A DNA stretch of 64,000 nt from Phycisphaerales bacterium (GTDB lineage Bacteria; Planctomycetota; Phycisphaerae; UBA1845; Fen-1342). A program made the position numbers and the translations under genes. How positions within the stretch are numbered: the stretch's first letter is position 1; each line of letters starts with the position of its first letter. This document shows, piece by piece, positions 19,145 through 27,049 of this stretch. The notes below the pieces were generated by a model, which ran no database searches, was not told where the DNA came from, and saw only the letters and a list, made by a program, of their open reading frames with translations. The stretch covers positions 3,472,001 through 3,536,000 of the forward strand of contig JADJXS010000001.1 of assembly GCA_016710275.1 (NCBI GenBank). Reading direction: 5' to 3'.

Positions 19145-19876
19145 ATGAAACTCCGCCTGTTGACGTTCGCCCTCGTGCTTGCCGCTGCGCTGGCCCCCAC
19201 CCGCGGCGCGCGGGCGGACGATATGTGCGTGATCGACCTGACCAACGTCGTGTTGCAGCATGCGACCAACCAGTCGCGCAGCAGCAACCCCGACGACATC
19301 GACCCCGGCTACGGGTATGAAGTCCTCACGAGCGGTATGGCCCAGGGCACCAGCGGTCTGCTGCAAATCCTCTTTCCGCAGCCGACCCCGCTGGCCACCA
19401 TTCTCGACACGCTGCAACCCGGCTCATCGGCCCTGCTCGAAGGCGTGATCTACAACCCCTCCGGCCAGCTTCCAATCGTCATCAGCAACCAGACGATCGA
19501 TCAGTCCTCCACGATTCTGGGGACCAACGTCCGCGTCGTCGTCACCATCTCGGCCGGCATAGACGCCAACGGCTACGGCTTTTTCTCTCTGACCGACGTC
19601 CAGATGCTGCCCAACACCGGCTTGATCCGGCTCGGCGCGATCCGAATCACGAGCGGACAGACCGTCATCACGCGCACTCCCGCCATCCACGGTGACCTGA
19701 ATTGGGACGGCCAATTCAACAACTTCGACATTGACGCCTTCGTGCTGGCCCTGCTCGATCCCGCCGGTTATGAAACCACCTATGGATACCCCCCGATTTA
19801 TCCCGGTGATATCAACCGCGACGGCCAGTTCAACAACTTCGACATCGATCCCTTCGTCGATCTGCTGGTCCAGTAG
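19145..19876 (+). CDS. Exported protein with two C-terminal dockerin-like repeats
   Basis: 243 residues. Signal peptide (about 1-24, ending ARADD), an unrecognised beta-rich middle, and two C-terminal repeats with the calcium loop pattern: HGDLNWDGQFNNFDIDAF and PGDINRDGQFNNFDIDPF. These are F-hand-like loops of type I dockerins, also common in planctomycetes outside any cellulosome. The two repeats are almost identical at the DNA level. AAGGAG at 19131-19136 supports this ATG. It is probably surface-located or complex-bound via the dockerin. The next gene starts 4 bases after the stop, so the two form an operon. Confidence 0.85.
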   Translation: MKLRLLTFALVLAAALAPTRGARADDMCVIDLTNVVLQHATNQSRSSNPDDIDPGYGYEVLTSGMAQGTSGLLQILFPQPTPLATILDTLQPGSSALLEGVIYNPSGQLPIVISNQTIDQSSTILGTNVRVVVTISAGIDANGYGFFSLTDVQMLPNTGLIRLGAIRITSGQTVITRTPAIHGDLNWDGQFNNFDIDAFVLALLDPAGYETTYGYPPIYPGDINRDGQFNNFDIDPFVDLLVQ

Positions 19877-19880
19877 GGCA

Positions 19881-21515
19881 TTGCTGAGATCCGCTGCCCT
19901 GCTGGCCCTGGCCGTGGCGGCGTCAACGGGCGCACCCGCGATCGGGCAGTCCGCCGACGGCGCAAACGCGCCGTCGCTGCCCGTGCCGCAGCCGATACCG
20001 ACCGCGCACATCGGCGATCGTCCACGTATCGCAATCATCGACTTTGCGGTCGCCGCCGACACCGACCCGCGCGACGCCTGGATGGGCGACGCGATCACCG
20101 AGCAGCTCAGCTACCGCCTGCGCCGCCATCCCCGGCTGCTGGCCGTCTCCACCGAGCGACTGAACCAGGCTCGCGCCGAACTGGCCGAGGACGCCAATCC
20201 GCCCGCATGGCCGGCCGTCGCAAAGGCGCTGGGGGTGCGATTTCTGATCCGCGGCACGGCTGCCGGCCAACCCGATGCAATGCGCCTGTCCATTGAGTTG
20301 CACGACCTGGCCGACGAAACCGCCGCACCGCGAACGTCCGATCTCCCCGGCGGACGCCTGTTCGACGTGCTGGACAGCGCCACGCGCTGGTCGCTGGACG
20401 CCTTCCGCGTGGGTCCGCCCGAAGGCGGACCACCCCTGTTCGGGCCACCCTGCAAGACGCCCTCGGCCCTCGAGTTCTACGTCAAGGCGCTGCGCGCCTT
20501 CCGCGACGAAAAGCCTCGCGCAACCGCCGATCTGCTTCGCGACTCGCTCGACTTTGACCCCGCCTTCCGCCCGGCGCTTCTGCTCCAGGCGGAAGTGGAC
20601 CTGCGTGTCGGCGCGGCGGCCGCGCGGCGCGCGGCGGCGGCGCGCCTGGCGCTGCTGGCGGAACTGAGCCGCAAGGCCGATGACGCACTCGACCGCGTCG
20701 CCGTCGAGCTGGCCCACGGCGTGCTCAACGGCATGGAAGGCGCGGTCGATGCCGCCCAGACGCGTTTCGCCAACGCACTGACCATCGCCCGCGAATCGCG
20801 CGACCCCTATGCCCAGCTCGCCGCGATGACCAGCCTCGCCAACCTGTACCTGACGCAACGCCCGCCGCGCGAGTTTGACGACGCCCGCCGCGCGACCTTC
20901 ACGCGCGAAACGGCCCGGCGCTCGGCCGATTGGCAGGAGGCTGTGGCCCTGTCGCTCGAACAGCTCGACGACATCGTGTCCCTGGCTCCCGCTTTCAACA
21001 AGCTGGCCCTCACTTACGAACGCTGCGGGGACAATGAGCGCTCCCTGGCGATGCACCTCCGGATGCTGGAAACCGCCCGGCAGCTCAAATCCCGCCGGAC
21101 CGAGGCCACCGCGCTGCTGCTGCTGGCACAATGCCATGCCCGCAACGAGCGCTGGGACGACGCCCTCGCCGCCATTGAGCGCTGCGCCGCCATCACGCCG
21201 TCCGAAGCCGCGGCGGCGGTCTCCGCCACGCGGGCCGCCGTCCTTCGCGGCCTGAAGCGCCCGCGCGAAGCGCTGTCCGAATATCAATCGGCGCTCAAGC
21301 GCCTGCGCTCATCCGACGACCTCGGCAACCAGTTGATCTGCCTCCGCGAGGCGGCCGGGCTGCATTGGGATCTGGGGGAGAGTACCGAGGCGCGCAAGCT
21401 GCTTCAGGAGGCGATCGACATTGCACGGGCGCTCGGCTCGCCGATCGTCACAGCGCTGGAAGACACGATGGCGGTGTGGAACGAAGGGGCGGCCGGCCGC
21501 CAAGCGCCCCCCTGA
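19881..21515 (+). CDS. Exported TolB/FlgO-like and TPR protein
   Basis: 544 residues from a TTG at 19881, which gives a good signal peptide (LRSAALLALAVAASTGAPA). No ATG fits, because the open frame upstream overlaps the dockerin gene in another frame. The N-terminal 60-190 has the RIAIIDFAVAADT start, the ITEQLSYRL segment and a later GTAAGQ, as in FlgO/TolB-N type lipoproteins and bacterial adenylate-cyclase-linked TPR proteins. From about 230 to the end it is helical TPR repeat (ALTYERCGDNERSLAMHLRM and similar). Likely periplasmic scaffold. Translation is probably coupled to the gene before. Confidence 0.72.
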   Translation: MLRSAALLALAVAASTGAPAIGQSADGANAPSLPVPQPIPTAHIGDRPRIAIIDFAVAADTDPRDAWMGDAITEQLSYRLRRHPRLLAVSTERLNQARAELAEDANPPAWPAVAKALGVRFLIRGTAAGQPDAMRLSIELHDLADETAAPRTSDLPGGRLFDVLDSATRWSLDAFRVGPPEGGPPLFGPPCKTPSALEFYVKALRAFRDEKPRATADLLRDSLDFDPAFRPALLLQAEVDLRVGAAAARRAAAARLALLAELSRKADDALDRVAVELAHGVLNGMEGAVDAAQTRFANALTIARESRDPYAQLAAMTSLANLYLTQRPPREFDDARRATFTRETARRSADWQEAVALSLEQLDDIVSLAPAFNKLALTYERCGDNERSLAMHLRMLETARQLKSRRTEATALLLLAQCHARNERWDDALAAIERCAAITPSEAAAAVSATRAAVLRGLKRPREALSEYQSALKRLRSSDDLGNQLICLREAAGLHWDLGESTEARKLLQEAIDIARALGSPIVTALEDTMAVWNEGAAGRQAPP

Positions 21516-21539
21516 CCCGCGCGCCGCCCCTGCCCGCGC

Positions 21540-21947
21540 TTAGGGCAGATTCCGCCGACGCCGGGCTTCCGCCATCACGCGCGCGTTGATCGCGGGCATT
21601 TCGAGCGCATCCAGCTCGGAGTCGGTCACCCAGCGGCAAGCCGCTGAAGCCAGTGGCCGCGCCTCGCCGCTCTTCCACGCACACAGCACCGGCGTCAGAA
21701 GAACTCGCCGATCGGGATACTCCACCGGAATCGTCTCCAGCACGGCGTTCGCCACGGCCGTCACGCCGCACTCCTCCAGCAATTCACGCAGCGCCGCCTC
21801 GCTGTGCGTCTCTCCGTCATGCAGCTTCCCGCCGGGGAACTCCCACATCCCGCCGAGATGCACATGATCGTGGCGGCGCGCGACCAACCACCGCCCGTCG
21901 CATTCAACGAGAGCAATGGCGACCTCATGAGTGACCGTCGGCTTCAT
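21540..21947 (-). CDS. mutT: Nudix hydrolase, MutT-type
   Basis: 135 residues. The Nudix box is intact: GGKLHDGETHSEAALRELLEECGV follows the G-x5-E-x7-REUxEExGU rule, preceded by GGMWEFPGGKL as in 8-oxo-dGTP diphosphatases. The C-terminal region lacks other domains. ATG at 21947; the open frame continues to 22181 but without conserved residues and over a region that looks intergenic. Likely removes oxidised nucleotides; broader NUDIX specificity cannot be ruled out. Confidence 0.88.
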   Translation of the reverse strand: MKPTVTHEVAIALVECDGRWLVARRHDHVHLGGMWEFPGGKLHDGETHSEAALRELLEECGVTAVANAVLETIPVEYPDRRVLLTPVLCAWKSGEARPLASAACRWVTDSELDALEMPAINARVMAEARRRRNLP

Positions 21948-22226
21948 GCGGGTGTTCCCATCATGCGATCGTCGCTTCCCGGCCACCGGCTCCTGTTCAA
22001 GAACAGCGTCACGATCCAGTCGTGGACGGTCTGCCCGGACGACATTTGATGCGGCGCGAGCGGCGGCAGTGCCGGAGCCACCCGGATTCGCAAAACCGGA
22101 ACCGATCCCGGGCCAGCCGGGAACAAGCAATCGTGACTCCGATGTCGCCACTGATCTTATCATAACATAATGCGGCAACACATGTTACAATACATCGACC
22201 GAACTTGTAAGAGACGCTTGCATCGG

Positions 22227-22255
22227 TGGACACCCGCCCCCCTGGGTGATATAGT
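22227..22255 (+). promoter_or_regulatory. Strong sigma70 promoter for the small RNA
   Basis: TGGACA (22227-22232) and TATAGT (22250-22255), 5/6 each, with a 17-base spacer. A CACCC/GGGTG inverted repeat lies within it. Confidence 0.68.
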
Positions 22256-22261
22256 GCGGAT

Positions 22262-22373
22262 GGTCGTTGAGGGGGGGGTTGGGGGGCGGATGGAGACCAC
22301 GATTTTGCGGCTGTTCTAGCCGTGGCGCACTTCCGGGATCGACCGAAAGGTTCGATCCCGGAAGTTTCTTTTT
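22262..22373 (+). ncRNA. Candidate free-standing small RNA, G-rich
   Basis: About 110 bases from the promoter at 22250 to the terminator U run. The 5' half has a run of Gs (GAGGGGGGGGTTGGGGGG, 22270-22287) able to form a quadruplex, or to pair with the CCGCCCCCC at 22234-22242 if transcription starts earlier near 22198. Then hairpin CGGCT-GTTCT-AGCCG (22308-22322) and TGGTC/GACCA pairing (22261-22265 with 22295-22299). It ends in a 15-pair terminator. A 19-codon open frame (ATG 22260 to TAG 22319) lies inside it and could be a leaderless peptide, but has no ribosome site. A 6S-like RNA is one possibility if the longer form is real. Confidence 0.55.
22330..22373 (+). terminator. Strong intrinsic terminator
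   Basis: CTTCCGGGATCGACC (22330-22344), loop GAAA, GG then a bulged T and TCGATCCCGGAAG (22352-22364), then TTTCTTTTT. The stem is 15 pairs. The U run is on the plus strand only, so it cannot serve the minus-strand gene ending at 22440. Confidence 0.85.
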
Positions 22374-22439
22374 CATCCGGCACGTCCACTGCAAATGAAT
22401 CAGGTATCGCGCGGTCGCACTGCACGCCCCGCACCCGGG

Positions 22440-22967
22440 TCAGCCCTGCCGTTGCCGCCGTACGGACCGGACAACCCGCTGATAAACGTCCGCAGGTGCA
22501 GCCACGTGATCCCAGGGCAGCGAGGCCGCATCCCCGTCGGCCCGCAGCAGCACGGTTCCGACCCGGGCGATTCGCTGATGCACCGCCAATAGCAGAGCCA
22601 CATCGGCGACCCGCGCCAGCGGCAACTCAGAAACCTCGACGGACAGGACGCCGCGTAATCGAATGGCGCGTCGATTCGTCAGCATGTAGATCGTCGCAGC
22701 CCACTGCAGCGCCCCATAGGCCAGCCGGGCGCATGCGCCGACGAAGCACGTCGCCGCCGCCGGCAACGCGGCCGATCCGAAAACGGGCGTACCCGCACTG
22801 AGGAACAGCACCCCGGCAACAACGGCGACCAGCACGATCTTGGCGGAAATGAACACGATGAACCACGGCGACGGGCGGATCGAAAGCTCCACCACCTCGC
22901 CGCCGTCCAGTACGTGCGGCGCGGCGACCGGAATCGCCAGTTTGTCGGGGGCCACGATCGGCGCCAT
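22440..22967 (-). CDS. PH-domain-like membrane protein
   Basis: 175 residues. Two membrane helices (about 35-60 and 68-95) are followed by a soluble beta-rich half with MLTNRRAIRLRGVLSVEVSELPLARVADV, the signature order of bacterial PH (bPH2/YdbT-like) domains. The function of these proteins is not known; they sit in the inner membrane. The ATG at 22967 has GGAG 7 bases upstream. It is the last gene of a lipoprotein-hpt-PH operon (45-base gap to hpt). Confidence 0.65.
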   Translation of the reverse strand: MAPIVAPDKLAIPVAAPHVLDGGEVVELSIRPSPWFIVFISAKIVLVAVVAGVLFLSAGTPVFGSAALPAAATCFVGACARLAYGALQWAATIYMLTNRRAIRLRGVLSVEVSELPLARVADVALLLAVHQRIARVGTVLLRADGDAASLPWDHVAAPADVYQRVVRSVRRQRQG

Positions 22968-23012
22968 CGACATTCTCCGGCACAACCGGGCAGGAGCCTG
23001 CTCCCCCGCATT

Positions 23013-23570
23013 CTACCCCGGCGCAACGTCTGCGGCGGCAATGCACTCCGGCCGAAGCACGCCGATATAGGGCAGATTGCGATAGAGGTCGTTGTAATCA
23101 AGCCCGTAGCCGACGACGAACTCGTCCTCAATGTCGAAGCCCACGAAGTCCGCGTGCAGCGACGGCGGCGCCTTGCCCGGCTTGCGCAGCAGTACGCAGA
23201 TGCGCACGCTCGCCGGCCCGCGCTCCGCCAGCATGTCGCGCACGAACGTCAGCGTGCGCCCGGTGTCGAGGATGTCATCCACGATGATGACGTCCCGGCC
23301 GCGAACGTCATGCGAAATGTCGGCAACGACTCGTGGCTGCCCGGCCTGCGTGCCGCGATAGGTGCTCAGGTGAATCAGCGCAAGGCGCATGTGGACCGGC
23401 ATCTCGCGGATGAGATCCGCGAGGAACACGATCGAGCCGGAGAGGATCGGGACGAACGTCAGCCGGTCGCTGCGACCCGCGTAGGCCGCGACGATCTCGG
23501 CCGCCAGCGCGGCGACGCGCTGCCGGATCGTCTCGCGCGACAGCAGGACACGGGCGACGTCGGCGAGCAT
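23013..23570 (-). CDS. hpt: Hypoxanthine phosphoribosyltransferase
   Basis: 185 residues. The PRPP motif is VIIVDDILDTGRTL, with the flexible loop before it (LIHLSTYRGT) and the hypoxanthine-pocket region VGYGLDYNDLYRNLPYIGVL near the end, as in the TIGR01203 family. It salvages hypoxanthine and guanine to IMP and GMP. The start is 3 bases after the stop of the lipoprotein gene, so they are one transcript. Another purine salvage gene, apt, is at 62005. Confidence 0.95.
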   Translation of the reverse strand: MLADVARVLLSRETIRQRVAALAAEIVAAYAGRSDRLTFVPILSGSIVFLADLIREMPVHMRLALIHLSTYRGTQAGQPRVVADISHDVRGRDVIIVDDILDTGRTLTFVRDMLAERGPASVRICVLLRKPGKAPPSLHADFVGFDIEDEFVVGYGLDYNDLYRNLPYIGVLRPECIAAADVAPG

Positions 23571-23573
23571 GCG

Positions 23574-24047
23574 CTACTGCGTCGTGGAATGCAGGATGTA
23601 GATGACCGCCTTGTCCCCGCGGGAGTCGTCGATCATCAACGCCTGCTCCTCGAAACCCGGCCGCAGTGAGTGACGAGCGGCGCGGAACGTCTCAACGCTC
23701 TCCGGATCCCACCACGAGCGGGTGGCCGACCCGGATTGCAGGCATCGGTCGCTGCTCCCCAGCGGCTTGCCGCGATAGAGCGTGTTCTTGAGGAACGCCT
23801 CCACCTCGGCCGCCGGCATCTCCACCTTGAAGGTATACAGCACCTCGCTGCCCTGTACGGACTTATCCATTGCGATCGGGACCGCCGACTTGGGCAGCTT
23901 GATCTTCATCACCTTCTCGCACTCGGCGATCTGCTCCGCCGTCGGCGGTGTCGGCAAATCCACCTTGCGCTTCTCATTCTGATTATCACATCCGCCCCAT
24001 GCGAGCACCATGGTCAGCAGCAACAGCGAGGCTGTGTGACGTGCCAT
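23574..24047 (-). CDS. Putative lipoprotein of unknown function
   Basis: 157 residues. A signal sequence (MARHTASLLLLTMVLAWGGC) ends at a Cys21 that could be lipidated, though the -3 residue is Trp, not a usual lipobox residue. The mature part is mixed alpha/beta, with a possible LPKSAVPIAMDKSVQGSEVL core. I do not recognise a family. AGGAG sits 9 bases before the ATG. First gene of the operon with hpt. Confidence 0.62.
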   Translation of the reverse strand: MARHTASLLLLTMVLAWGGCDNQNEKRKVDLPTPPTAEQIAECEKVMKIKLPKSAVPIAMDKSVQGSEVLYTFKVEMPAAEVEAFLKNTLYRGKPLGSSDRCLQSGSATRSWWDPESVETFRAARHSLRPGFEEQALMIDDSRGDKAVIYILHSTTQ

Positions 24048-24201
24048 CGGTTCATTCTCCTGAGCCGTCGAAGAACTCACGACCCGCGACCAGCAGCGCG
24101 TCGGCGACACCGCGTGCACAGCCGCCGGCCGCTCGAAGCCCCAATGCTGCAAAAGGATACCGTGCCGGTACGAATTCGCCACACCCCTTCCCGCGGAGCG
24201 A

Positions 24202-24570
24202 TCAACTTCGACCACGGCCGCGCGACCTGCCGAGCGCAATCGCCAGCGCCGCCCAGCCGGCCATCATCGACGCGCCGCCGATCGGCGCGACCATGCCCAA
24301 CCACCGCGGACCGCCGAGCGCCAATCCGTACAAAGCGCCGCAAAACGCGGCAATTCCGATCAGAAACGCGCAGCCGGCAACCGTTCGCGCCCGACCGGCC
24401 GGGGGAATGGCGCACAGCACCAGCGCAAGGCCGTGACCAAACTGGTATCGGTTTGCAGTGTCCCACCAGCCTGCTTGTTGCGGCGTGAGAGAATCAGCGA
24501 GGGCGTGGGCGCCGAATGCGCCCGCGAATACGGAAAGTCCTGCGACGACAGCTCCAATGATTGACAACAT
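24202..24570 (-). CDS. DUF423 membrane protein
   Basis: 122 residues, four membrane helices. Family marks are GAFGAHALAD, the WDTANRYQFGHGLALV helix and APIGGASMMAGW. This is the YwdK/DUF423 family of small inner-membrane proteins of unknown function. The ATG at 24570 fits the family length; a GTG at 24585 would add five residues. No ribosome site is clear for either. Confidence 0.82.
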   Translation of the reverse strand: MLSIIGAVVAGLSVFAGAFGAHALADSLTPQQAGWWDTANRYQFGHGLALVLCAIPPAGRARTVAGCAFLIGIAAFCGALYGLALGGPRWLGMVAPIGGASMMAGWAALAIALGRSRGRGRS

Positions 24571-24803
24571 GAAGTCGATCGTCACCGACCCGCTGTGTTG
24601 TGGTCAACCCCTGTCTGAAATGCTCGATCGGCGTGCCCCTGCCGGGCGATCGGCAGTTGGGTAGCTCAACTATCAGGTGATGGTTCCGCGCGGAGAACTC
24701 GACCCCCAACCGGCCCCCCGCCATCCGCCCCCGGCCATCCCCAACGGTGGCCGAAAGGCTCGGACGCCGCGCCACGCGGGTCGGGCCGGTCGAGTGTCAG
24801 AAC

Positions 24804-25115
24804 TCACCCACGAGATTCGTCGTTGGAGCTTTTCTGGCGGATGATGCCCCGCGGCCGAACCGAGTCGCCGCTGGCAGACCCCGCCGCCGGAACCGAGATC
24901 ACCCGGGGCTGCGAGACCGAAGGCTCCTCGGTCTCAGCCGGCTCGGTCAGCCAGGAAAGGATGCTGTCCTCCAGGCCGTTCTGCTTCGGGATGTCGAACT
25001 TCTCCCCGCACTGCTTGCAGCGCGCGGATCGACCCTGCGCCTCGACGGGCAGGCGGTACTTCGCTCCGCAATGGGAGCACGAGCACTTGATCGTCGTGTC
25101 CAAGAAGCACCTCAC
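24804..25115 (-). CDS. Small zinc-ribbon protein
   Basis: 103 residues. The N-terminal half carries IKCSCSHCGAKYRLPVEAQG and ARCKQCGEKFDIP: CxCxxC...CxxC, the MJ0042-type finger widespread in planctomycetes. The rest (about 45-103) is a low-complexity Ser/Pro/Gly/Glu tail. GTG start at 25115 with GGAG a few bases upstream. Probably a soluble metal-stabilised adaptor; no partner can be told. Confidence 0.65.
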   Translation of the reverse strand: MRCFLDTTIKCSCSHCGAKYRLPVEAQGRSARCKQCGEKFDIPKQNGLEDSILSWLTEPAETEEPSVSQPRVISVPAAGSASGDSVRPRGIIRQKSSNDESRG

Positions 25116-25251
25116 TCCGATTCCGAGACCGGTTTCGCATACAGGAAACCAGCCTCGCCACGAACCAAGGCACCGCCCTGGGCGTGGGATTCGCGTTTTC
25201 GATTGTCGGCTGATGACAATGAGCGAATGAACGGAATGAGTTCAGACGTCG

Positions 25252-25265
25252 CCGGGAATTCCCGG
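25252..25265. repeat. 14-base perfect palindrome
   Basis: CCGGGAATTCCCGG in the 296-base gap between the zinc-ribbon gene and the gene ending at 25412. It could be a binding site upstream of the minus-strand gene at 25115, or chance. Nothing else is apparent in the gap. Confidence 0.3.
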
Positions 25266-25411
25266 AAATATGATTATCGGAGGCCACCCAGCCAAGCGGC
25301 CCCACATCCAGACTCTATCGCGATTCGGACTCCAACGCAATCATATTTACAAATTCATACAGACGGATTTCCGCCATTGGCCTAGCTCGGAAGACAAATG
25401 ACGGTTTTGCG

Positions 25412-27049
25412 TCACTCTCTGTGCCACTCCGAACAGCCCGCACAAGTGACGGGCAACTGTGTGCCGGCCGCATGGACGCTCCGTAAATTCTGACGGTCGG
25501 CACCGGCCCAGAATTCTCGCAGCGACGAATTCTGCCAGTTGCCGATCGAAACCCGCCCAACAGCATCCTCGCTGCACGCCACCGCGACACCATCCGCCAG
25601 CAGCGTCGCACGCGAATCCAGGCGCCGACACGCGGATCGGATCGGCGGGGTCGTGGCCAGCAGCGAGTCGGGTGGCAGGGTTCCGCCATACCGGCTGAAG
25701 CCGCCGATGCTCGCGCCGCCGGTCTCGCGGATCCAGCGATCGAAGAACGACTCCATCTCGCCGATGGTCGCGGCGTTGCGCGTGAGGTGCGGGATGATGA
25801 GCGGCTGCGGCGATCGATGCGACTGGCGCGCCTGCTCGACCCGCGCGATGCTCCTCAGCACCACGTCAAACGCGTCGCGCTGGTGAACGCGCGAATACGT
25901 GTCGCGTGAGTCGGCGTCCAGCAGCACGGACAGCACGTCCACGCGCGCTTCGATCATCGCGGCAATGTCCGCGTCATCGAGGTCCACCAGTGGCGTGACC
26001 ACGGCCAGGCCGAGTACGCCGGCAGCGCGGATACCCCGGCAGATTTCGCGGAACCGGGGGTGGCGCAGCGGGTCGCCGTGACCACCCAGCACGACCAGCC
26101 GATCATCCTGCGTGCCCAGCTCCTGGGCCACACGAAGCACCGCCGATTCAGCGACCGGTCCGCGCTGCGGCACACGGCCGCCGCGCGGGCGCAGCGTCGT
26201 CTCCGGCAGCGGGTCTTCGGTGGTCAGCTCGATCTCGACCTCCGTCGGCAACTCGGCGGCGTCATGAAACCCGCCGCGCGCGAGCGCGCTGCAGAGTTGT
26301 GCGGCGTCGGCAGTCTCACCGATTTCGCCGAACAGATCGGCCAGCATCCCGCGCCCGGCGTGCGTGTCGCCGGTGAAGCGCGCCCGGGTACGTGCGACTC
26401 GCGCATCAATCGGCAGGCAGAGCGAGCGGTTGATCGGATCACCGAGGGGAAATTCCGGCCGATAGGCCAGGCGCAGGCCGACCGGAAGATCGAGGCGGGT
26501 GAACTCCTCGATGAATTCGCGATGAAGGACGACGCCGGCCAATCCGGGCGGCGCCTGCGTGAAGACCAGCGGCGTGTCCGATGGAGCGGATTCCATGTGC
26601 CGCACCATCGCCCCGGCCAGGGCCGGGTCCAGCACCGGCATGGCGCCATCGAGGCACAGTGCGCCATCGGCGCCGATGGTGCGGATCCGTTCCAGCACGG
26701 CCGATGCGGTGACGAACTCATCGAAATAGGTCGCACCGAGCAGCCCGCCGCGCCAACTCCCCATGCCCCACTTTCGCGCCGACGCAAAGAGCGCCGCACG
26801 CGGCCGATGAAGCTCCGCTTCGACAACGGTGAACCGGTCGGCTTCGCCGGATTCGTGCAGGATTTTCTGAAGTGCCGCGGCATAGCGCGGGGAAACGACC
26901 ACATGGCGGCCGGCCAGCCCTTCGACCCGTGCATAGCGGCGCAGCGCGTGGGCCAGGACCGTACGAGCACCGATGCGCTCGGTCAGCGCGGAAGGCCCGC
27001 CCAGCGCCGAGCGATCGAAATCGGCGAACATCAGGCCGGTGATCCTCAT
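25412..27049 (-). CDS. Nucleotidyltransferase-like domain fused to a degenerate radical-SAM/SPASM protein
   Basis: 545 residues. Residues 1-215 look like a sugar-phosphate nucleotidyltransferase of the SpsF/cytidylyltransferase kind (GGPSALTERIGARTVLAHAL; CLDGAMPVLDPALAGAMVRH). Residues 268-450 look like a radical-SAM barrel: VEIELTTEDPLPETTLRPRG sits where the CxxxCxxC loop should be, but there is no Cys; LGGHGDPLRHPRF (GGxGEPL motif) and VDVLSVLLDADSRDTYSRVH remain. Residues 470-545 are SPASM-like, with Cys474, Cys492, Cys536 and Cys539 and the GNWQNSSLREFW pattern. So the SAM cluster is gone while the auxiliary cluster may be kept. Overlaps its upstream neighbour by 4 bases. Confidence 0.72.
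   Translation of the reverse strand: MRITGLMFADFDRSALGGPSALTERIGARTVLAHALRRYARVEGLAGRHVVVSPRYAAALQKILHESGEADRFTVVEAELHRPRAALFASARKWGMGSWRGGLLGATYFDEFVTASAVLERIRTIGADGALCLDGAMPVLDPALAGAMVRHMESAPSDTPLVFTQAPPGLAGVVLHREFIEEFTRLDLPVGLRLAYRPEFPLGDPINRSLCLPIDARVARTRARFTGDTHAGRGMLADLFGEIGETADAAQLCSALARGGFHDAAELPTEVEIELTTEDPLPETTLRPRGGRVPQRGPVAESAVLRVAQELGTQDDRLVVLGGHGDPLRHPRFREICRGIRAAGVLGLAVVTPLVDLDDADIAAMIEARVDVLSVLLDADSRDTYSRVHQRDAFDVVLRSIARVEQARQSHRSPQPLIIPHLTRNAATIGEMESFFDRWIRETGGASIGGFSRYGGTLPPDSLLATTPPIRSACRRLDSRATLLADGVAVACSEDAVGRVSIGNWQNSSLREFWAGADRQNLRSVHAAGTQLPVTCAGCSEWHRE

Larger units (their letters stand above)
21948..22439. other. Intergenic region holding a candidate small RNA
   Basis: 492 bases without a protein gene. 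The left half (21948-22180) shows nothing definite. From 22183 to 22373 it carries an extended -10 (TGTTACAAT, 22183-22191), a full promoter (22227-22255) and a strong terminator (22330-22373), all on the plus strand, described separately. Confidence 0.5.

Noticed and set aside
22260..22319. 19-codon frame inside the small RNA
   Set aside because: Gly-rich, no ribosome site, only compatible with leaderless translation; kept as a note, not as a gene.
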